Part shown: positions 26,519 through 36,186 of the stretch, piece by piece | Position numbering within the stretch: position 1 is the first letter of the stretch | Layout of the letters: the number at the start of each line of letters is the position of its first letter | Source of the DNA: Hymenobacter sp. YC55 | Lineage (GTDB): Bacteria > Bacteroidota > Bacteroidia > Cytophagales > Hymenobacteraceae | Direction: 5' to 3' | Length of the DNA stretch: 64,000 nt | NCBI RefSeq assembly: GCF_029433095.1 | Contig: NZ_JARNTX010000002.1 | Location: 372,001-436,000, forward strand | Notes under the pieces: model-generated | What the model saw: only the letters and a program-made list of their open reading frames with translations | What the model was told of the DNA's origin: nothing | Databases searched by the model: none | Position numbers and translations under genes: made by a program

Positions 26519-27148
26519 GATTTTATGTCGTTGTGCGCTTGGTAGATGTAAATCAAGCATACCAACTGGCTATATCTGTATAGCACTCAGAAAGATGTAA
26601 TCAGCGTAATAGGTTTTCGTAGAAAATACTGATCCTGTGTATAGTTACTTGAACCAACAGATTTACGCTAAATGAAAAAACAGCGCAACAAATAGCATCT
26701 TTAACTGAAGAGCTTGGATATTGTTATAGTAAGCTATTTCATTGGCGTATCCGTAGCAGCGTGCTGTCATTGTGTGGGCGGGTATTGCTTAGGATTAATA
26801 TCTGGCAAATAAGAAAGTAGGTAACTAACAGGAACATAAAGCTCCTGAGGGTTAATCAATCGTTTGCACATTATTGCAACCTGTATCCATGTATGATGCT
26901 GCATACAGGGTAGTCATCTTAGAAAAAAGAGGCAGCGGATTCACTTTTGTTGCGAATAAAAGAAGTAGATACAAGGAACAGGCATGTCTGCTTGCTGTGT
27001 AACGGCAAGCACAAACACAGTCATTCAAGGGAAGCTTGATGTTGAAACTACTGTCAGTCTGCTTAATCGTTTAACCAGGCGCCTTGCTAGATAAGGTTCT
27101 GTCAATCAGTGTAGTGCTTTTTCATTCCTAACGCTTAACTATCTTTTT
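26519..27148. other. 630-bp AT-rich non-coding leader region upstream of the SusC-like gene
   Basis: I find no gene-like frame on either strand, no tRNA and no clear riboswitch. The composition is visibly more AT-rich than the flanking genes. It must contain the promoter of the susCD pair, but no convincing TTTG / TAnnTTTG pair stands out. Confidence 0.5.
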
Positions 27149-30100
27149 ATGGCCAACTCTACTTTCTCTAAGTTGATTTTGCTGTCGCTAGCTTGCATTC
27201 CCAAACCTGATTTGGTGACTGCCGGAAGCGTGCCCAATGCTTTTGCCCGCAACCATGCCGACCGGTTGAGAGCAGAACACAGCTTTTGCGCTTATGCGCA
27301 ATCGTTTGCGCCGTGGGAAGCCTCGTTGGCTAGCAGTTCTTTGGTGGTAGCACCTTTGCCTGTACGTGGCCGCGTGACGGGCCCAAACAAAGAACCTATT
27401 CTGGGGGCTACGGTGGTGGTGAAAGGAAGCACTGTTGGTACTGCAACCGATGCTGACGGCAACTTCAGCTTGACCCTGCCCGATGGCAACGCAACGCTAG
27501 TTATTTCCTCTATTGGATTTGCTAATCAAGAGGTTGCCGTCAACGGCCGCACCGACATTTCCATCACGCTCCAAAACGATACGAAAGCACTCGATGAAGT
27601 GGTCGTAGTCGGGTATGGTACGCAACGCCGACAAGACGTGACAGGAGCTATTGCCACCGTGAAGGCAGAGGACATACGCACCCAAGGAACGAATACGGTG
27701 CAGAAGTCTTTGCAGGGCCGCGTGGCGGGGGTGCAGATTGAATCGTCGGGAGGAAACCCGGGTTCGGGTGTGCGGGTGATAGTTCGGGGAGCAGGTTCGC
27801 TCAACAACAACGACCCACTCTACATCGTGGACGGGGTGCAGGTAGATAACATCAACAACTTGCAGCCCACTGATATTGCTTCGTTTGATGTATTGAAGGA
27901 TGCTTCGGCGGCAGCTATCTATGGGTCGCGCGCCGCCAACGGAGTGGTACTCATTACTACGAAGGGCGGTAAGAAGGGCGAAAACCGAATCGACTTCAAC
28001 GCCTACTACGGCGTGCAGCAGATAGCTAAAAAGATAGACGTGCTCAATGCTTCGGAATGGGCTACCGTCAGCAACACGGCACACGATGCCGCTGGCCTAC
28101 CCCGGCTCGACATTGCCAAAAACCCGGAGTCTTTGGGTGCAGGTACCGATTGGCAGAAGGAAATCTATCAGACTGCGCCCATGCAAAACTATACGCTCGG
28201 AGCCAGTGGGGGCAGCGAAAACTTCACCTACAACTTGTCGGGCGGCTATTTAGACCAGCAGGGTATTGTTAAGAAAACTGATTATGACCGTTACAACCTG
28301 CGTCTGAAAACCGATTTTACTAAGGGGCGGGTTCGGATTGGAGAAACGATAATTCTGACTCGAGAATACTGGCGCACTATGGCTGGTGGTTGGGGCGGCC
28401 AGGGTGGCAACCCGGTCGGGTCGGCCCTGAAAATGATTCCGGTTTTCCAGGTGTACGACCCGACCGCAGTGGGTGGCTATGGTGGCGCGTATGGGCAGGT
28501 AGTGAATATTGCCAGCCCGGTGGCACAGCTGAATCTGGAGGTGCCAGAGACGAGAACTACTTCGGCTATTCTGAATGGCTACGCCGAAGTTTCACTAGTG
28601 GATGCCCTCAAATATCGGCTCAACTTAGGCTATACCAATACGTTTGGTGCTCACAACGACTACACCTTTCCTTACAAAGTAGGCGCGTTGTTCAACAACG
28701 CAGATGCGGACCTTTACCAGAGCAAAAGCCAGAAAGAATACTTTCTGCAAGAGCACACGTTGAGCTACAACAAAGAGTTGGGTAAGCACAACTTCAATGG
28801 GCTGGTCGGCTTCACGTACCAGAACACTCGGTTTGATGTGCAAAGTGGTTCGAAAAGCGGCATGCCCGCCGGCATTCAGGTGTTGGACGCTGGTACCGCC
28901 AATATTGCCAGCGGCGGGTATGCGTACGAAAGTGCCCTCGTTTCCTACCTGGGGCGGTTGGTTTATTCCTACGACAACCGGTACGTACTGACGGGCACGT
29001 TCCGCCGCGACGGTTCTTCTCGCTTTAGCCCCGACTACCGTTACGGTAACTTTCCTGCCGTGGCACTAGCCTGGAACGTAGTCAACGAGTCCTTCTTTCA
29101 GCCGCTGCAAGGCGTGGTGAGCAACTTGAAGCTGCGGTCTAGCTACGGGGTGCTAGGTAATCAGGAGTTTGATAACTACCAGTTCGATCCGACGATTACG
29201 TCGAATGCCAACTACGTGATTGGGCAAACCCAGCTACTATGGCCTGGAGCCATTCAAACGGCTTTCGCAACGCCGAATATCAAGTGGGAAACATCGAAAA
29301 CCTTCAACATTGGGACCGACTTAGGCTTCTTCGAGAACAAGCTGGGAGTATCGGCTGATTACTTTATCCGGCGCAATTCGGACATTCTACTGCGGGTGCC
29401 TATTCCACTGACCACAGGTGCTAGTGCCAATGCTCCTTACATTAATGCCGGGCAAATCACCAACAAGGGGGTAGAGGCCGCTTTGTCGTACAACAACAAG
29501 GTGGGCGAGTTCACTTATCAAGTGACGGGTACGTTTACGGCCATCGACAACAATGTCGACTTCCTGGGAACCGGTACACAGCAAATTTCTGGCGGCCAGC
29601 CTACGCACCACGGCCAGTCAGCTACCATCACGAAAGCCGGCGGGCCGGTGGGGGCGTTTTACCTGATCAAGACGGCTGGCATCTTCAACTCGCAGGAGGA
29701 AATTGATGCCCACAGCGTGGAAGGTCGGCTCATTCAGCCCGCGGCCAAACCTGGCGACATTCGGTTTGTGGATTATAACGGCGACGGTACCATCAGCCAA
29801 GACGACCGGCAATACTGCGGTAGTCCTAACCCGAAGTTTAGCTACGGTTTCGGGTCTAATTCGTCGTGGAAGAACTTCGACTTTAGCTTCTTCTTCCAAG
29901 GCACCTACGGCAACAAGATCTACAATGGTCTACGTGAGGACCTGGAGGGCATGAACCTGGAGTTCAACTATTCGCCAGCTACCCTGAACGCCTGGACTCC
30001 GGACAATCCCACCGATTTCCCGCGCGCTGTCATCAACGACCCCAACCTGAATAGCCGCACTTCCAATCGGTTTCTGGAAAGCGGATCCTACTTGCGCCTA

Positions 30101-30367
30101 CGGACGTTGCAGCTCGGCTATACGCTGCCAAAAGGCGTGCTGTCGGTGGCCAAAATTAATAGCTGCCGCTTTTATGTCAGCTTCGACAACTTGTTCACCA
30201 TCACCAACTATTCGGGCTTCAGCCCCGACTTAGGCCGCTACAACGGTACCGACCGAGATGGCCGGCAGGTAGCGGGCGGCGGCATCCTGGACCGGGGCGT
30301 GGATTTCCCGCACGTCGCCTACCCACTGTCGCGCACTTCTTTGCTCGGTGTGCAGCTATCCTTCTAA
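27149..30367 (+). CDS. SusC/RagA-family TonB-linked outer membrane protein
   Basis: A 1072-residue TonB-dependent transporter barrel. Order: a leader and spacer (1-70), a CarboxypepD_reg-like domain (VRGRVTGPNKEPILGATVVV, DADGNFSLTLPDG, about 72-150), a TonB-box-like linker (ALDEVVVVGYGTQRR), a plug domain (VTGAIATVKAEDI, VIVRGAGSLNNNDPLYIVDG, DASAAAIYGSRAANGVVLIT) and the 22-strand barrel ending RTSLLGVQLSF. It forms the active channel of a SusCD complex that takes up oligosaccharides or peptides across the outer membrane. The leader is atypical: after MANSTFSKLILLSLACIP there is a long stretch before the first domain. The SusD partner follows 19 nt later. No glycosidase is adjacent, so the substrate cannot be guessed. 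Confidence 0.95.
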   Translation: MANSTFSKLILLSLACIPKPDLVTAGSVPNAFARNHADRLRAEHSFCAYAQSFAPWEASLASSSLVVAPLPVRGRVTGPNKEPILGATVVVKGSTVGTATDADGNFSLTLPDGNATLVISSIGFANQEVAVNGRTDISITLQNDTKALDEVVVVGYGTQRRQDVTGAIATVKAEDIRTQGTNTVQKSLQGRVAGVQIESSGGNPGSGVRVIVRGAGSLNNNDPLYIVDGVQVDNINNLQPTDIASFDVLKDASAAAIYGSRAANGVVLITTKGGKKGENRIDFNAYYGVQQIAKKIDVLNASEWATVSNTAHDAAGLPRLDIAKNPESLGAGTDWQKEIYQTAPMQNYTLGASGGSENFTYNLSGGYLDQQGIVKKTDYDRYNLRLKTDFTKGRVRIGETIILTREYWRTMAGGWGGQGGNPVGSALKMIPVFQVYDPTAVGGYGGAYGQVVNIASPVAQLNLEVPETRTTSAILNGYAEVSLVDALKYRLNLGYTNTFGAHNDYTFPYKVGALFNNADADLYQSKSQKEYFLQEHTLSYNKELGKHNFNGLVGFTYQNTRFDVQSGSKSGMPAGIQVLDAGTANIASGGYAYESALVSYLGRLVYSYDNRYVLTGTFRRDGSSRFSPDYRYGNFPAVALAWNVVNESFFQPLQGVVSNLKLRSSYGVLGNQEFDNYQFDPTITSNANYVIGQTQLLWPGAIQTAFATPNIKWETSKTFNIGTDLGFFENKLGVSADYFIRRNSDILLRVPIPLTTGASANAPYINAGQITNKGVEAALSYNNKVGEFTYQVTGTFTAIDNNVDFLGTGTQQISGGQPTHHGQSATITKAGGPVGAFYLIKTAGIFNSQEEIDAHSVEGRLIQPAAKPGDIRFVDYNGDGTISQDDRQYCGSPNPKFSYGFGSNSSWKNFDFSFFFQGTYGNKIYNGLREDLEGMNLEFNYSPATLNAWTPDNPTDFPRAVINDPNLNSRTSNRFLESGSYLRLRTLQLGYTLPKGVLSVAKINSCRFYVSFDNLFTITNYSGFSPDLGRYNGTDRDGRQVAGGGILDRGVDFPHVAYPLSRTSLLGVQLSF

Positions 30368-30386
30368 AAACTAAACTCCTACGACA

Positions 30387-31904
30387 ATGAAAAGAATTTT
30401 ATATACCTGCTTCGTGGCGTTGAGTTTAACCGCCTGCACGGAAGAGCTAGATCAAGTAAACCCCAATTCGGTTGTATTAACTAATTTCTGGAAAACCGAT
30501 GCCGACTTTATGTCGGGTCTTGCGGCTACTTACAAGGTTTTTCACGATGTGAACAACGGCTACTACGGCGTGCGGGGTATCGAGCTGAGCAATGGCCGGG
30601 GCGACGATTTCTTTATTCGCAACGACGTGAAGGACTTGTATCAGCTTTCTACCTTCACCAACGACCCAACCACGGGCACGCCTTCGTCGATTTTCACGGG
30701 TTTTTATACGGGCATCTTCCGGGCCAATCAGATTATCGAGCAGGCACCGCTGTCCGCAGGGCTTTCCGAAGAGGCCAAAAAGCAGTACGTGGCCGAAGCG
30801 CAGTTCATCCGCGGCGTCAATTACTTCCTGCTCGCCAGCAACTTCGGGGAGGCGCCTATCGTCACGAAGGTGCCGGTGTCGCGGAGCGAGTACTTCGTTA
30901 CGAAGTCGCCGGAAGCTGATGTGTGGGCGCAAGCCGTAAGCGACTTGCAAGCGGCCGCTGCGGGCTTGCCTGTTTCGTATCCGGCTGCTTCGGTAGGTCG
31001 CGCCACCAAGGGCGCTGCCTTAGGATACTTAGGCAAAGTGTATGTGTATCAGAAGAAATGGGCTGATGCGGAAGCCGCGTTCAGGCAGCTAGCCCAACCC
31101 GATGGCACGGCCAAAGCGCCGTTCACGTATGATCTGGTGCCCAAGTTCGAAGACAACTTCAACAAGGCAACCGACAATAATGTGGAGTCCTTATTTGAGA
31201 TTCAGAACCAAAACGTGGGAGGCTCACAGCCCTGGTCGGGCGAGAATGCCAACGAAGCGCTCGGCGTGACAACAGCTCAAGAATTTGCACCAACCGAAGT
31301 GGCGGGTTGGTTCGAGGTTTCGCCTACCGACAAGATTTTCAACGAGTTCCAGAAGGAAAAAGCGGTTGGGGGAGACTTCGACGACCGAATGTATGCCACG
31401 CTGGTGTGGGATTACCCGGGCGCAATGTATTACAACAAGCCTTTCAAAGAATTCAAGCTCGTGTTTGGTTACAGTTCCATGGTTAGGAAGTACCAGAACT
31501 GGCGCGAAAACAACGAAGGCATCTACATCTCGGAAATCAACGAGAAAGCCTTACGCTACGCCGACATTCTGTTGCTCTACGCTGAAGCATTGACCATGCA
31601 AAACCGTCAGATAGAGGCATATCCGTTGTTGAACCGCATTCGGACGCGCGCTAAGCTGGTACCACTGGCCGCTGGGTTGTCGAGCACGCAGATGATGGAA
31701 GAAATTCGTCACCAACGCATGCTAGAGTTCTTCCGCGAAGGTCAGCGCTTCTATGACCTGAAGCGGTGGGGAATATTGGAGCAGGAAATCAAGAACAGTG
31801 ACAAAGTCGGCCGCCAGTTTTTCACGGCGAAGCACGCCTACTTCCCCATCCCACAAAACGAGCTGAATACCAATCCTAGCATCACGCAAAATTCAGGTTG
31901 GTAA
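30387..31904 (+). CDS. RagB/SusD-family nutrient-binding outer membrane lipoprotein
   Basis: A 505-residue lipoprotein with signal peptide MKRILYTCFVALSLTACTEE (lipobox LTAC). It has SusD-family TPR-like helices and the family C-terminal segment (QRMLEFFREGQRFYDLKRWG, AYFPIPQNELNTNPSITQN). SusD proteins form the lid over the SusC barrel and capture the glycan or peptide ligand at the cell surface. The gene follows its SusC partner by 19 nt and is surely co-transcribed. A terminator follows, so the operon is only these two genes. Confidence 0.95.
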   Translation: MKRILYTCFVALSLTACTEELDQVNPNSVVLTNFWKTDADFMSGLAATYKVFHDVNNGYYGVRGIELSNGRGDDFFIRNDVKDLYQLSTFTNDPTTGTPSSIFTGFYTGIFRANQIIEQAPLSAGLSEEAKKQYVAEAQFIRGVNYFLLASNFGEAPIVTKVPVSRSEYFVTKSPEADVWAQAVSDLQAAAAGLPVSYPAASVGRATKGAALGYLGKVYVYQKKWADAEAAFRQLAQPDGTAKAPFTYDLVPKFEDNFNKATDNNVESLFEIQNQNVGGSQPWSGENANEALGVTTAQEFAPTEVAGWFEVSPTDKIFNEFQKEKAVGGDFDDRMYATLVWDYPGAMYYNKPFKEFKLVFGYSSMVRKYQNWRENNEGIYISEINEKALRYADILLLYAEALTMQNRQIEAYPLLNRIRTRAKLVPLAAGLSSTQMMEEIRHQRMLEFFREGQRFYDLKRWGILEQEIKNSDKVGRQFFTAKHAYFPIPQNELNTNPSITQNSGW

Positions 31905-31943
31905 CGCTTTAATCTACTGCAAAGGATAGTAGTAAGTAGCGCC

Positions 31944-31993
31944 AAAAAGCGGAGTTGCTGTGCCGAATATTTCGGGCAGCAACTCCGCTTTTT
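31944..31993 (+). terminator. Terminator of the susCD pair
   Basis: Perfect 17-bp arms (AAAAAGCGGAGTTGCTG and complement) around a 16-nt loop, ending in a T-run; 40 nt after the SusD-like stop. Confidence 0.85.
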
Positions 31994-32064
31994 CGTTGGA
32001 AACTGTGTTGTGTAAGTAACCGAAGGCAAAGGTGAGTTACTGTCTGCGCATCAGCCTCACGTCA

Positions 32065-32598
32065 TCACGTTAGGCCATTGAGGCTGTAATGAAGTAGCGT
32101 CATTCTATCGGGCCACGTATGGCTGCGGAGTAGGCGTAGAGGCTGCGAGTGGGTTTGCTGGCGCCACAGCGGTATGCCAGCGCCTAGTAGCTGAGGCACC
32201 ACAAAAAGCATTAACTCATCTACTAGGCCAGCGGCTATTAGTGGAGCTGCCAGTGTGCTGCCGCCAATCAACCAGATAGTCTTACCTGCTTCCTGCCGCA
32301 GCCTTCCAACAAATTCAGCGGGCTCCTCTGTCACAAACGCAACGGACGGATGCGCGGCTTCTGTTGGTGGGTTGCGGGTGAAGACGTAGTTGGTGAGCGT
32401 CGGGTAAGGCCACTCGCCAAAAGTGAGAACCTGTTCGTAAGATGTGCGGCCTAGAAGCGTAGCATCAACGGTAGCTAACAGCTCAGCGTAACCGTAATCT
32501 TCGCCGGCAGGCGGAGCCGGCAACCAATCTACCGAGCCATCGGGCGAGGCAATATAGCCGTCGAGGCTGGCCGCAATGTAGAACACGACTTTGCGCAT
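32065..32598 (-). CDS. Dihydrofolate reductase family protein (RibD C-terminal type)
   Basis: A 177-residue protein of the RibD-C/DHFR-like superfamily: KVVFYIAASLDGYIASPDGS at the N-terminus, LLGRTSYEQVL, and WLIGGSTLAAPLIAAGLVDE with VVPQLLGAGIPLW. Such stand-alone proteins bind NADPH, but most have no proven substrate. Dihydrofolate or an aminopyrimidine is possible. It is followed on the same strand by no partner; 17 nt upstream is the free-methionine sulfoxide reductase gene, so the two are probably co-transcribed. Confidence 0.88.
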   Translation of the reverse strand: MRKVVFYIAASLDGYIASPDGSVDWLPAPPAGEDYGYAELLATVDATLLGRTSYEQVLTFGEWPYPTLTNYVFTRNPPTEAAHPSVAFVTEEPAEFVGRLRQEAGKTIWLIGGSTLAAPLIAAGLVDELMLFVVPQLLGAGIPLWRQQTHSQPLRLLRSHTWPDRMTLLHYSLNGLT

Positions 32599-32615
32599 GC
32601 CACCGACAGTGTAGG

Positions 32616-33098
32616 TTAAAACCAGCGCGCTGCTAGAACCATCAATTGCTCTAGCGCCTGCTGGTCGTCCTGGTCGAAGTCGTCTAGTTGGTCGCTGTCT
32701 ACATCGAGTACGGCTACCACGGTGCCGTCTTTAAATACGGGCACCACAATTTCCGACTTCGATTCGGAACTGCACGCAATATGGCCGGGGAACTGCTCTA
32801 CATCGGGTACCAATAGTGTTTGCGCCTGTGCCCAGCTGCTGCCACACACCCCTTTGCCATGCCGGATGCGGGTGCAGGCAATAGGCCCCTGGAATGGACC
32901 GAGCACTAGTTCATTGTCTTTCACCAAATAAAAGCCTACCCAAAAAAAACCGAAGGCTTGCCGTAGCGCCGCTACGGTATTGGCTAGGTTGGCAACTAAG
33001 TCGGGCTCACCCGTGGTGAGGGCTTCAATCTGCGGCAAAAGCTGGCGATACTGCTCGGCTTTGGTTAAAGTGGTATCGAGCGTGAGTTCTTCGGCCAT
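32616..33098 (-). CDS. msrC: Free methionine-(R)-sulfoxide reductase (GAF domain)
   Basis: A 160-residue single-GAF protein. The three cysteines of the fRMsr family are present: Cys75 (GPIACTRI), Cys85 (GKGVCGSSW) and Cys109 (GHIACSSESKSEIVVP). Cys109 is at the position usually given as catalytic and the others as resolving. FFWVGFYLV and VVAVLDVDS frame the GAF fold. It reduces free methionine-R-sulfoxide with thioredoxin in the cytoplasm as part of oxidative repair. The symbol follows E. coli msrC (YebR). Confidence 0.9.
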   Translation of the reverse strand: MAEELTLDTTLTKAEQYRQLLPQIEALTTGEPDLVANLANTVAALRQAFGFFWVGFYLVKDNELVLGPFQGPIACTRIRHGKGVCGSSWAQAQTLLVPDVEQFPGHIACSSESKSEIVVPVFKDGTVVAVLDVDSDQLDDFDQDDQQALEQLMVLAARWF

Positions 33099-33254
33099 GA
33101 TAATTCAGAAAGTAAAGTGGCAAGTAGGGATGAAGTGACTAGTAACAGCCAACCAGCAAGAAGGATTTCCTGCCTAACAGAAGCGGAGTAGGTGCGCGCA
33201 AATGTACTTCTCTTGCTTGTGCACTGCTACCGTTTTGAATTGCTAAGCAGGTCC

Positions 33255-34304
33255 TCACCGAGTGCTGCCATTCACATACACAAACAGTTCGTCGTCGCCT
33301 AGCTTGCGGTGTTCGCGCAAACCGCTTAGGCCGGGCTTTGGAGCCGTTACACCGCCACCTAGCCGGCGGGGGCTCCGCAGCACCCGTATTTCGTCCCACA
33401 ATCCATCCTTCAACAACGAATTCAGCACTGTTGGCCCGCCTTCGACTAGTACCGACTGTACATTGCGCTGGTGCAGACTGCCTAGAATCTGCGGAAACAA
33501 GTCCTCGGCCTCCGACAGCATCACGTAGTCTACGTGGTTTTTGTTGGCTTTTTCGCGGTAGGTGTACACCACGGTAGGCTGCTTGCCATCGAAGAGGTGA
33601 TGCGTGGGCGGCAAGCTCAAGTTTTTGTCGATAACGACGCGGATAGGATTGGGGCCAGGCCATTCGCGCACGTTCAGGTGGGGATTGTCGTGGAGAGCGG
33701 TGCGGGTGCCTACCAGAATGGCTTGCTCTTCAGCCCGCCACTGGTGCACTGCCACCCGGGCTAGCTCTCCGCTGATAGGCACCGGCTGGAAGTACGGGCC
33801 AGCCAGGTAGCCATCCGCAGTTTCGGCCCACTTTAGCACCACGTAAGGCCGCTTCTTCTCCTGTGAAGTGAAAAAGCGCCGGTTCAGCCACCGGCCTTCC
33901 GTTTCCAGCAGGCCCGTTTCAACCCGAATACCGGCAGCACGCAGTTTTTCGAGGCCGCGGCCAGATACCAGCGGGTTGGGGTCGAGGTTGCACACCACTA
34001 CTTCGGCCACGCCTTTAGCCACCAGCAAGTCGGCGCAGGGTGGCGTCTTGCCATGATGCGCGCAGGGCTCAAGCGTTACATAAACACGGCTCTGAGCTAA
34101 CAGACTTTCATCGGTCACGGCGGCCAGCGCATTTACTTCGGCATGAGGGCCGCCGTACTGCCGGTGCCAGCCCTCCCCAATGATGCGGCCTTCGTGCGTT
34201 ACCACGCAGCCTACTAACGGGTTGGGTCGGGTGTAGCCGGTGCCGAGCCGAGCTAGGTCGAGGGCGCGGCGCATCATCAGGGAATCAAAAGCAGAAGTAG
34301 GCAT
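33255..34304 (-). CDS. ribD: Bifunctional diaminohydroxyphosphoribosylaminopyrimidine deaminase / reductase
   Basis: RibD carries out steps two and three of riboflavin synthesis. The N-terminal deaminase has the zinc motif HAEVNAL (His54, Glu56) and PCAHHGKTPPC (Cys81, Cys90), with TRPNPLVGCVV before it. The C-terminal reductase is NADPH-dependent (RPYVVLKWAETADGYLA, GTRTALHDNPHLNVR, VLVEGGPTVLNSLL). From the ATG at 34304 it has 349 residues, a normal length; the frame runs on 50 codons to an upstream codon that lies in the non-coding gap before prmC. No other rib gene is near. prmC is divergent. Confidence 0.94.
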   Translation of the reverse strand: MPTSAFDSLMMRRALDLARLGTGYTRPNPLVGCVVTHEGRIIGEGWHRQYGGPHAEVNALAAVTDESLLAQSRVYVTLEPCAHHGKTPPCADLLVAKGVAEVVVCNLDPNPLVSGRGLEKLRAAGIRVETGLLETEGRWLNRRFFTSQEKKRPYVVLKWAETADGYLAGPYFQPVPISGELARVAVHQWRAEEQAILVGTRTALHDNPHLNVREWPGPNPIRVVIDKNLSLPPTHHLFDGKQPTVVYTYREKANKNHVDYVMLSEAEDLFPQILGSLHQRNVQSVLVEGGPTVLNSLLKDGLWDEIRVLRSPRRLGGGVTAPKPGLSGLREHRKLGDDELFVYVNGSTR

Positions 34305-34486
34305 GGCAAGGGCGGGGATAGGACAAGCGAAAGTAACGCTAAGCGTTGGCTTGGCGTACGAGCGAAGCGAGTATCCCGTGGATTCCTTTAGTTTCCAGAA
34401 GTTTCCGGTGCTGCCTAAGCTGATGCTACCAGGTTGAAACTTGCCACTCCTCAAGGCAGAACCTATTTCCGCCTTATTTTCGCCCG

Positions 34487-35344
34487 ATGTCTACGCTCCG
34501 CCAACTCTCTCTTGCTCTTGCTTCGTCGCTGGAAGCCATCTATCCCGCGCCGGAAGCAGACAGCATTGCTGGCTTGGTGCTGGAGCATTTGCTTGGCATC
34601 ACGCCGTTGCAGCGCCGGATGCAGGCACAGGAGGTGGTGCCCGAAGATGTAAAGGAGCAGTTGCCCGCACTAGAAGCTCGCCTGCTGCGCCACGAGCCGC
34701 TTCAGTATGTGCTAGGAGAGGCCTGGTTTATGGATATGGCCCTGGAAGTGACGCCTGCCACGCTCATACCGCGGCCCGAAACCGAAGAACTGGTACAACT
34801 CATTATTCAGGAGTGCAAGCAGGTGCAATCGGTGCTGGACATAGGCACGGGCAGTGGCTGCATTCCCCTGGCACTTTGCCGCGCCTTGCAGCCCACTCAG
34901 GTTACGGCCGTGGATATTTCGGCGGAGGCCCTAGCCGTAGCGCGCCGCAACGCCGTGCGCTATGGGTGTGAAATCGACTTTCAGCAAGTCGATATTCTAA
35001 GCGAATGTCCGCGGGGCATAGCCCCTCATACTTTGGATATACTGGTCAGCAACCCACCTTACGTACTGGAAAACGAACGGCCCTTAATGCGCCCTAACGT
35101 GTTGGATTTCGAGCCAGCTACCGCCCTATTCGTGCCCGACAATGACCCGCTCCTGTTTTACCGCCGCATTGCTACGTTAGGCACTACTCTTCTGAAACCT
35201 GGCGGTGGTGTGTACTTCGAAATCAACGAGCAGTATGCTACCCAAACCGTGAGCTTGCTGACCGGGCTAGGCTACACTGCCGTAGCGGCCCACCCCGATA
35301 TGTTTGGTAAGCAGCGGATGGTGCGCGCCACTTGGCTCGGCTAA
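34487..35344 (+). CDS. prmC: Release factor glutamine N5-methyltransferase
   Basis: A 285-residue SAM-dependent enzyme that methylates the glutamine of the GGQ motif in release factors RF1 and RF2. Features: an N-terminal helical domain (EQLPALEARLLRHEPLQYVL), the SAM motif VLDIGTGSGCIPLALCRA, the acidic post-I residue (TAVDISAEALAVARRNA), and the catalytic NPPY (residues 189-192) in LVSNPPYVLENE. The start ATG is in the ribD-prmC divergent region. Confidence 0.94.
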   Translation: MSTLRQLSLALASSLEAIYPAPEADSIAGLVLEHLLGITPLQRRMQAQEVVPEDVKEQLPALEARLLRHEPLQYVLGEAWFMDMALEVTPATLIPRPETEELVQLIIQECKQVQSVLDIGTGSGCIPLALCRALQPTQVTAVDISAEALAVARRNAVRYGCEIDFQQVDILSECPRGIAPHTLDILVSNPPYVLENERPLMRPNVLDFEPATALFVPDNDPLLFYRRIATLGTTLLKPGGGVYFEINEQYATQTVSLLTGLGYTAVAAHPDMFGKQRMVRATWLG

Positions 35345-35488
35345 GTAGTTCAGAGGCAAGACCTGCCCTGATTGAAATGGTATCTAAGCTAGGGCCAATT
35401 GCCTCTAAAAAAGGTGGCTTACTGGAAGGCCGAAAATTTAATGGGGCTAGGCCTAGAAATTAGGGTAAAACCGAAAGAGTTTCACTGG

Positions 35489-35523
35489 TTTTCCGTGGCA
35501 AACTCCTAAAAGCCCTACCTTTG
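35489..35523 (+). promoter_or_regulatory. Candidate promoter of the nucleotide-sugar gene cluster
   Basis: TACCTTTG at 35516-35523 is an exact TAnnTTTG -7 element. A T-rich tetramer (TTTT, 35489-35492) lies 23 nt upstream in -33 position. The ATG of the first cluster gene is 24 nt after the -7 box. Confidence 0.5.
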
Positions 35524-35547
35524 CGGGCTGAAAACCAACGCCCATCT

Positions 35548-36141
35548 ATGCCCGATACGTTGTCCTACTTTGCGCATCCCACCGCCGTCCTCGACGACGG
35601 ATGCCGCATTGGGGCAGGTAGCCGCATCTGGCACTTTTGCCACCTCAGTCCTGGAGCTGAAGTGGGCGAGGAGTGCAGCTTAGGCCAGAATGTATTTGTG
35701 GCGGATGGCGTACGATTGGGGCGTAATGTGAAGGTGCAAAACAACGTGAGCTTATACAGTGGGGTGGAATGTGCCGATGATGTGTTTATTGGGCCTTCTG
35801 CTGTGTTTACCAACGTCCTCAACCCTCGCGCTGCTGTGGTGCGTCGGCACGAGTACCAGCGGACGGTACTTGGGCGCGGAGTAAGCATCGGCGCCAATGC
35901 CACCATTGTGTGCGGGGTGCAGTTAGGCGAATATGCTTTTGTAGGTGCCGGCTCCGTGGTAACAAAAGATGTCCTGCCCTACGCCTTGGTGTATGGCAAC
36001 CCCGCTCGTCGGCGCGGATGGATGAGTGCGTATGGCCATCAACTTACCTTCAATGATGCTGGCCAGGCCACTTGCCCTGAAAGTGGGGAGCAGTATGTAC
36101 TAGCCGACGGGCAGGTTTGTCGTGTCGGCTCCGATTCGTGA
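35548..36141 (+). CDS. Left-handed beta-helix sugar N-acetyltransferase (WbpD/WlbB-like)
   Basis: A 197-residue hexapeptide-repeat acyltransferase. Repeats such as GAGSRIWHFCHLSPGAEVGE, VFVADGVRLGRNVKVQNNVS and VSIGANATIVCGVQLGEYAF build the left-handed helix; VVTKDVLPYALVYGNPAR closes it. It most resembles enzymes that acetylate UDP-2-acetamido-3-amino-2,3-dideoxyglucuronate (WbpD) or related 3-amino sugars. The partner dehydrogenase follows directly, but the WbpB and WbpE-type oxidase/aminotransferase are missing here. The start is the ATG at 35548. Confidence 0.85.
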   Translation: MPDTLSYFAHPTAVLDDGCRIGAGSRIWHFCHLSPGAEVGEECSLGQNVFVADGVRLGRNVKVQNNVSLYSGVECADDVFIGPSAVFTNVLNPRAAVVRRHEYQRTVLGRGVSIGANATIVCGVQLGEYAFVGAGSVVTKDVLPYALVYGNPARRRGWMSAYGHQLTFNDAGQATCPESGEQYVLADGQVCRVGSDS

Positions 36142-36186
36142 AGTTTCTGGTAAAGAATATTAGTTAAGATCCTAAGACCCTACTCT

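Noticed and set aside
33139..33663. A 174-codon reverse-strand frame over the 3' half of ribD
   Set aside because: It is a shadow of ribD in another frame; its composition is Arg/Gly-rich noise and it has no known motif.
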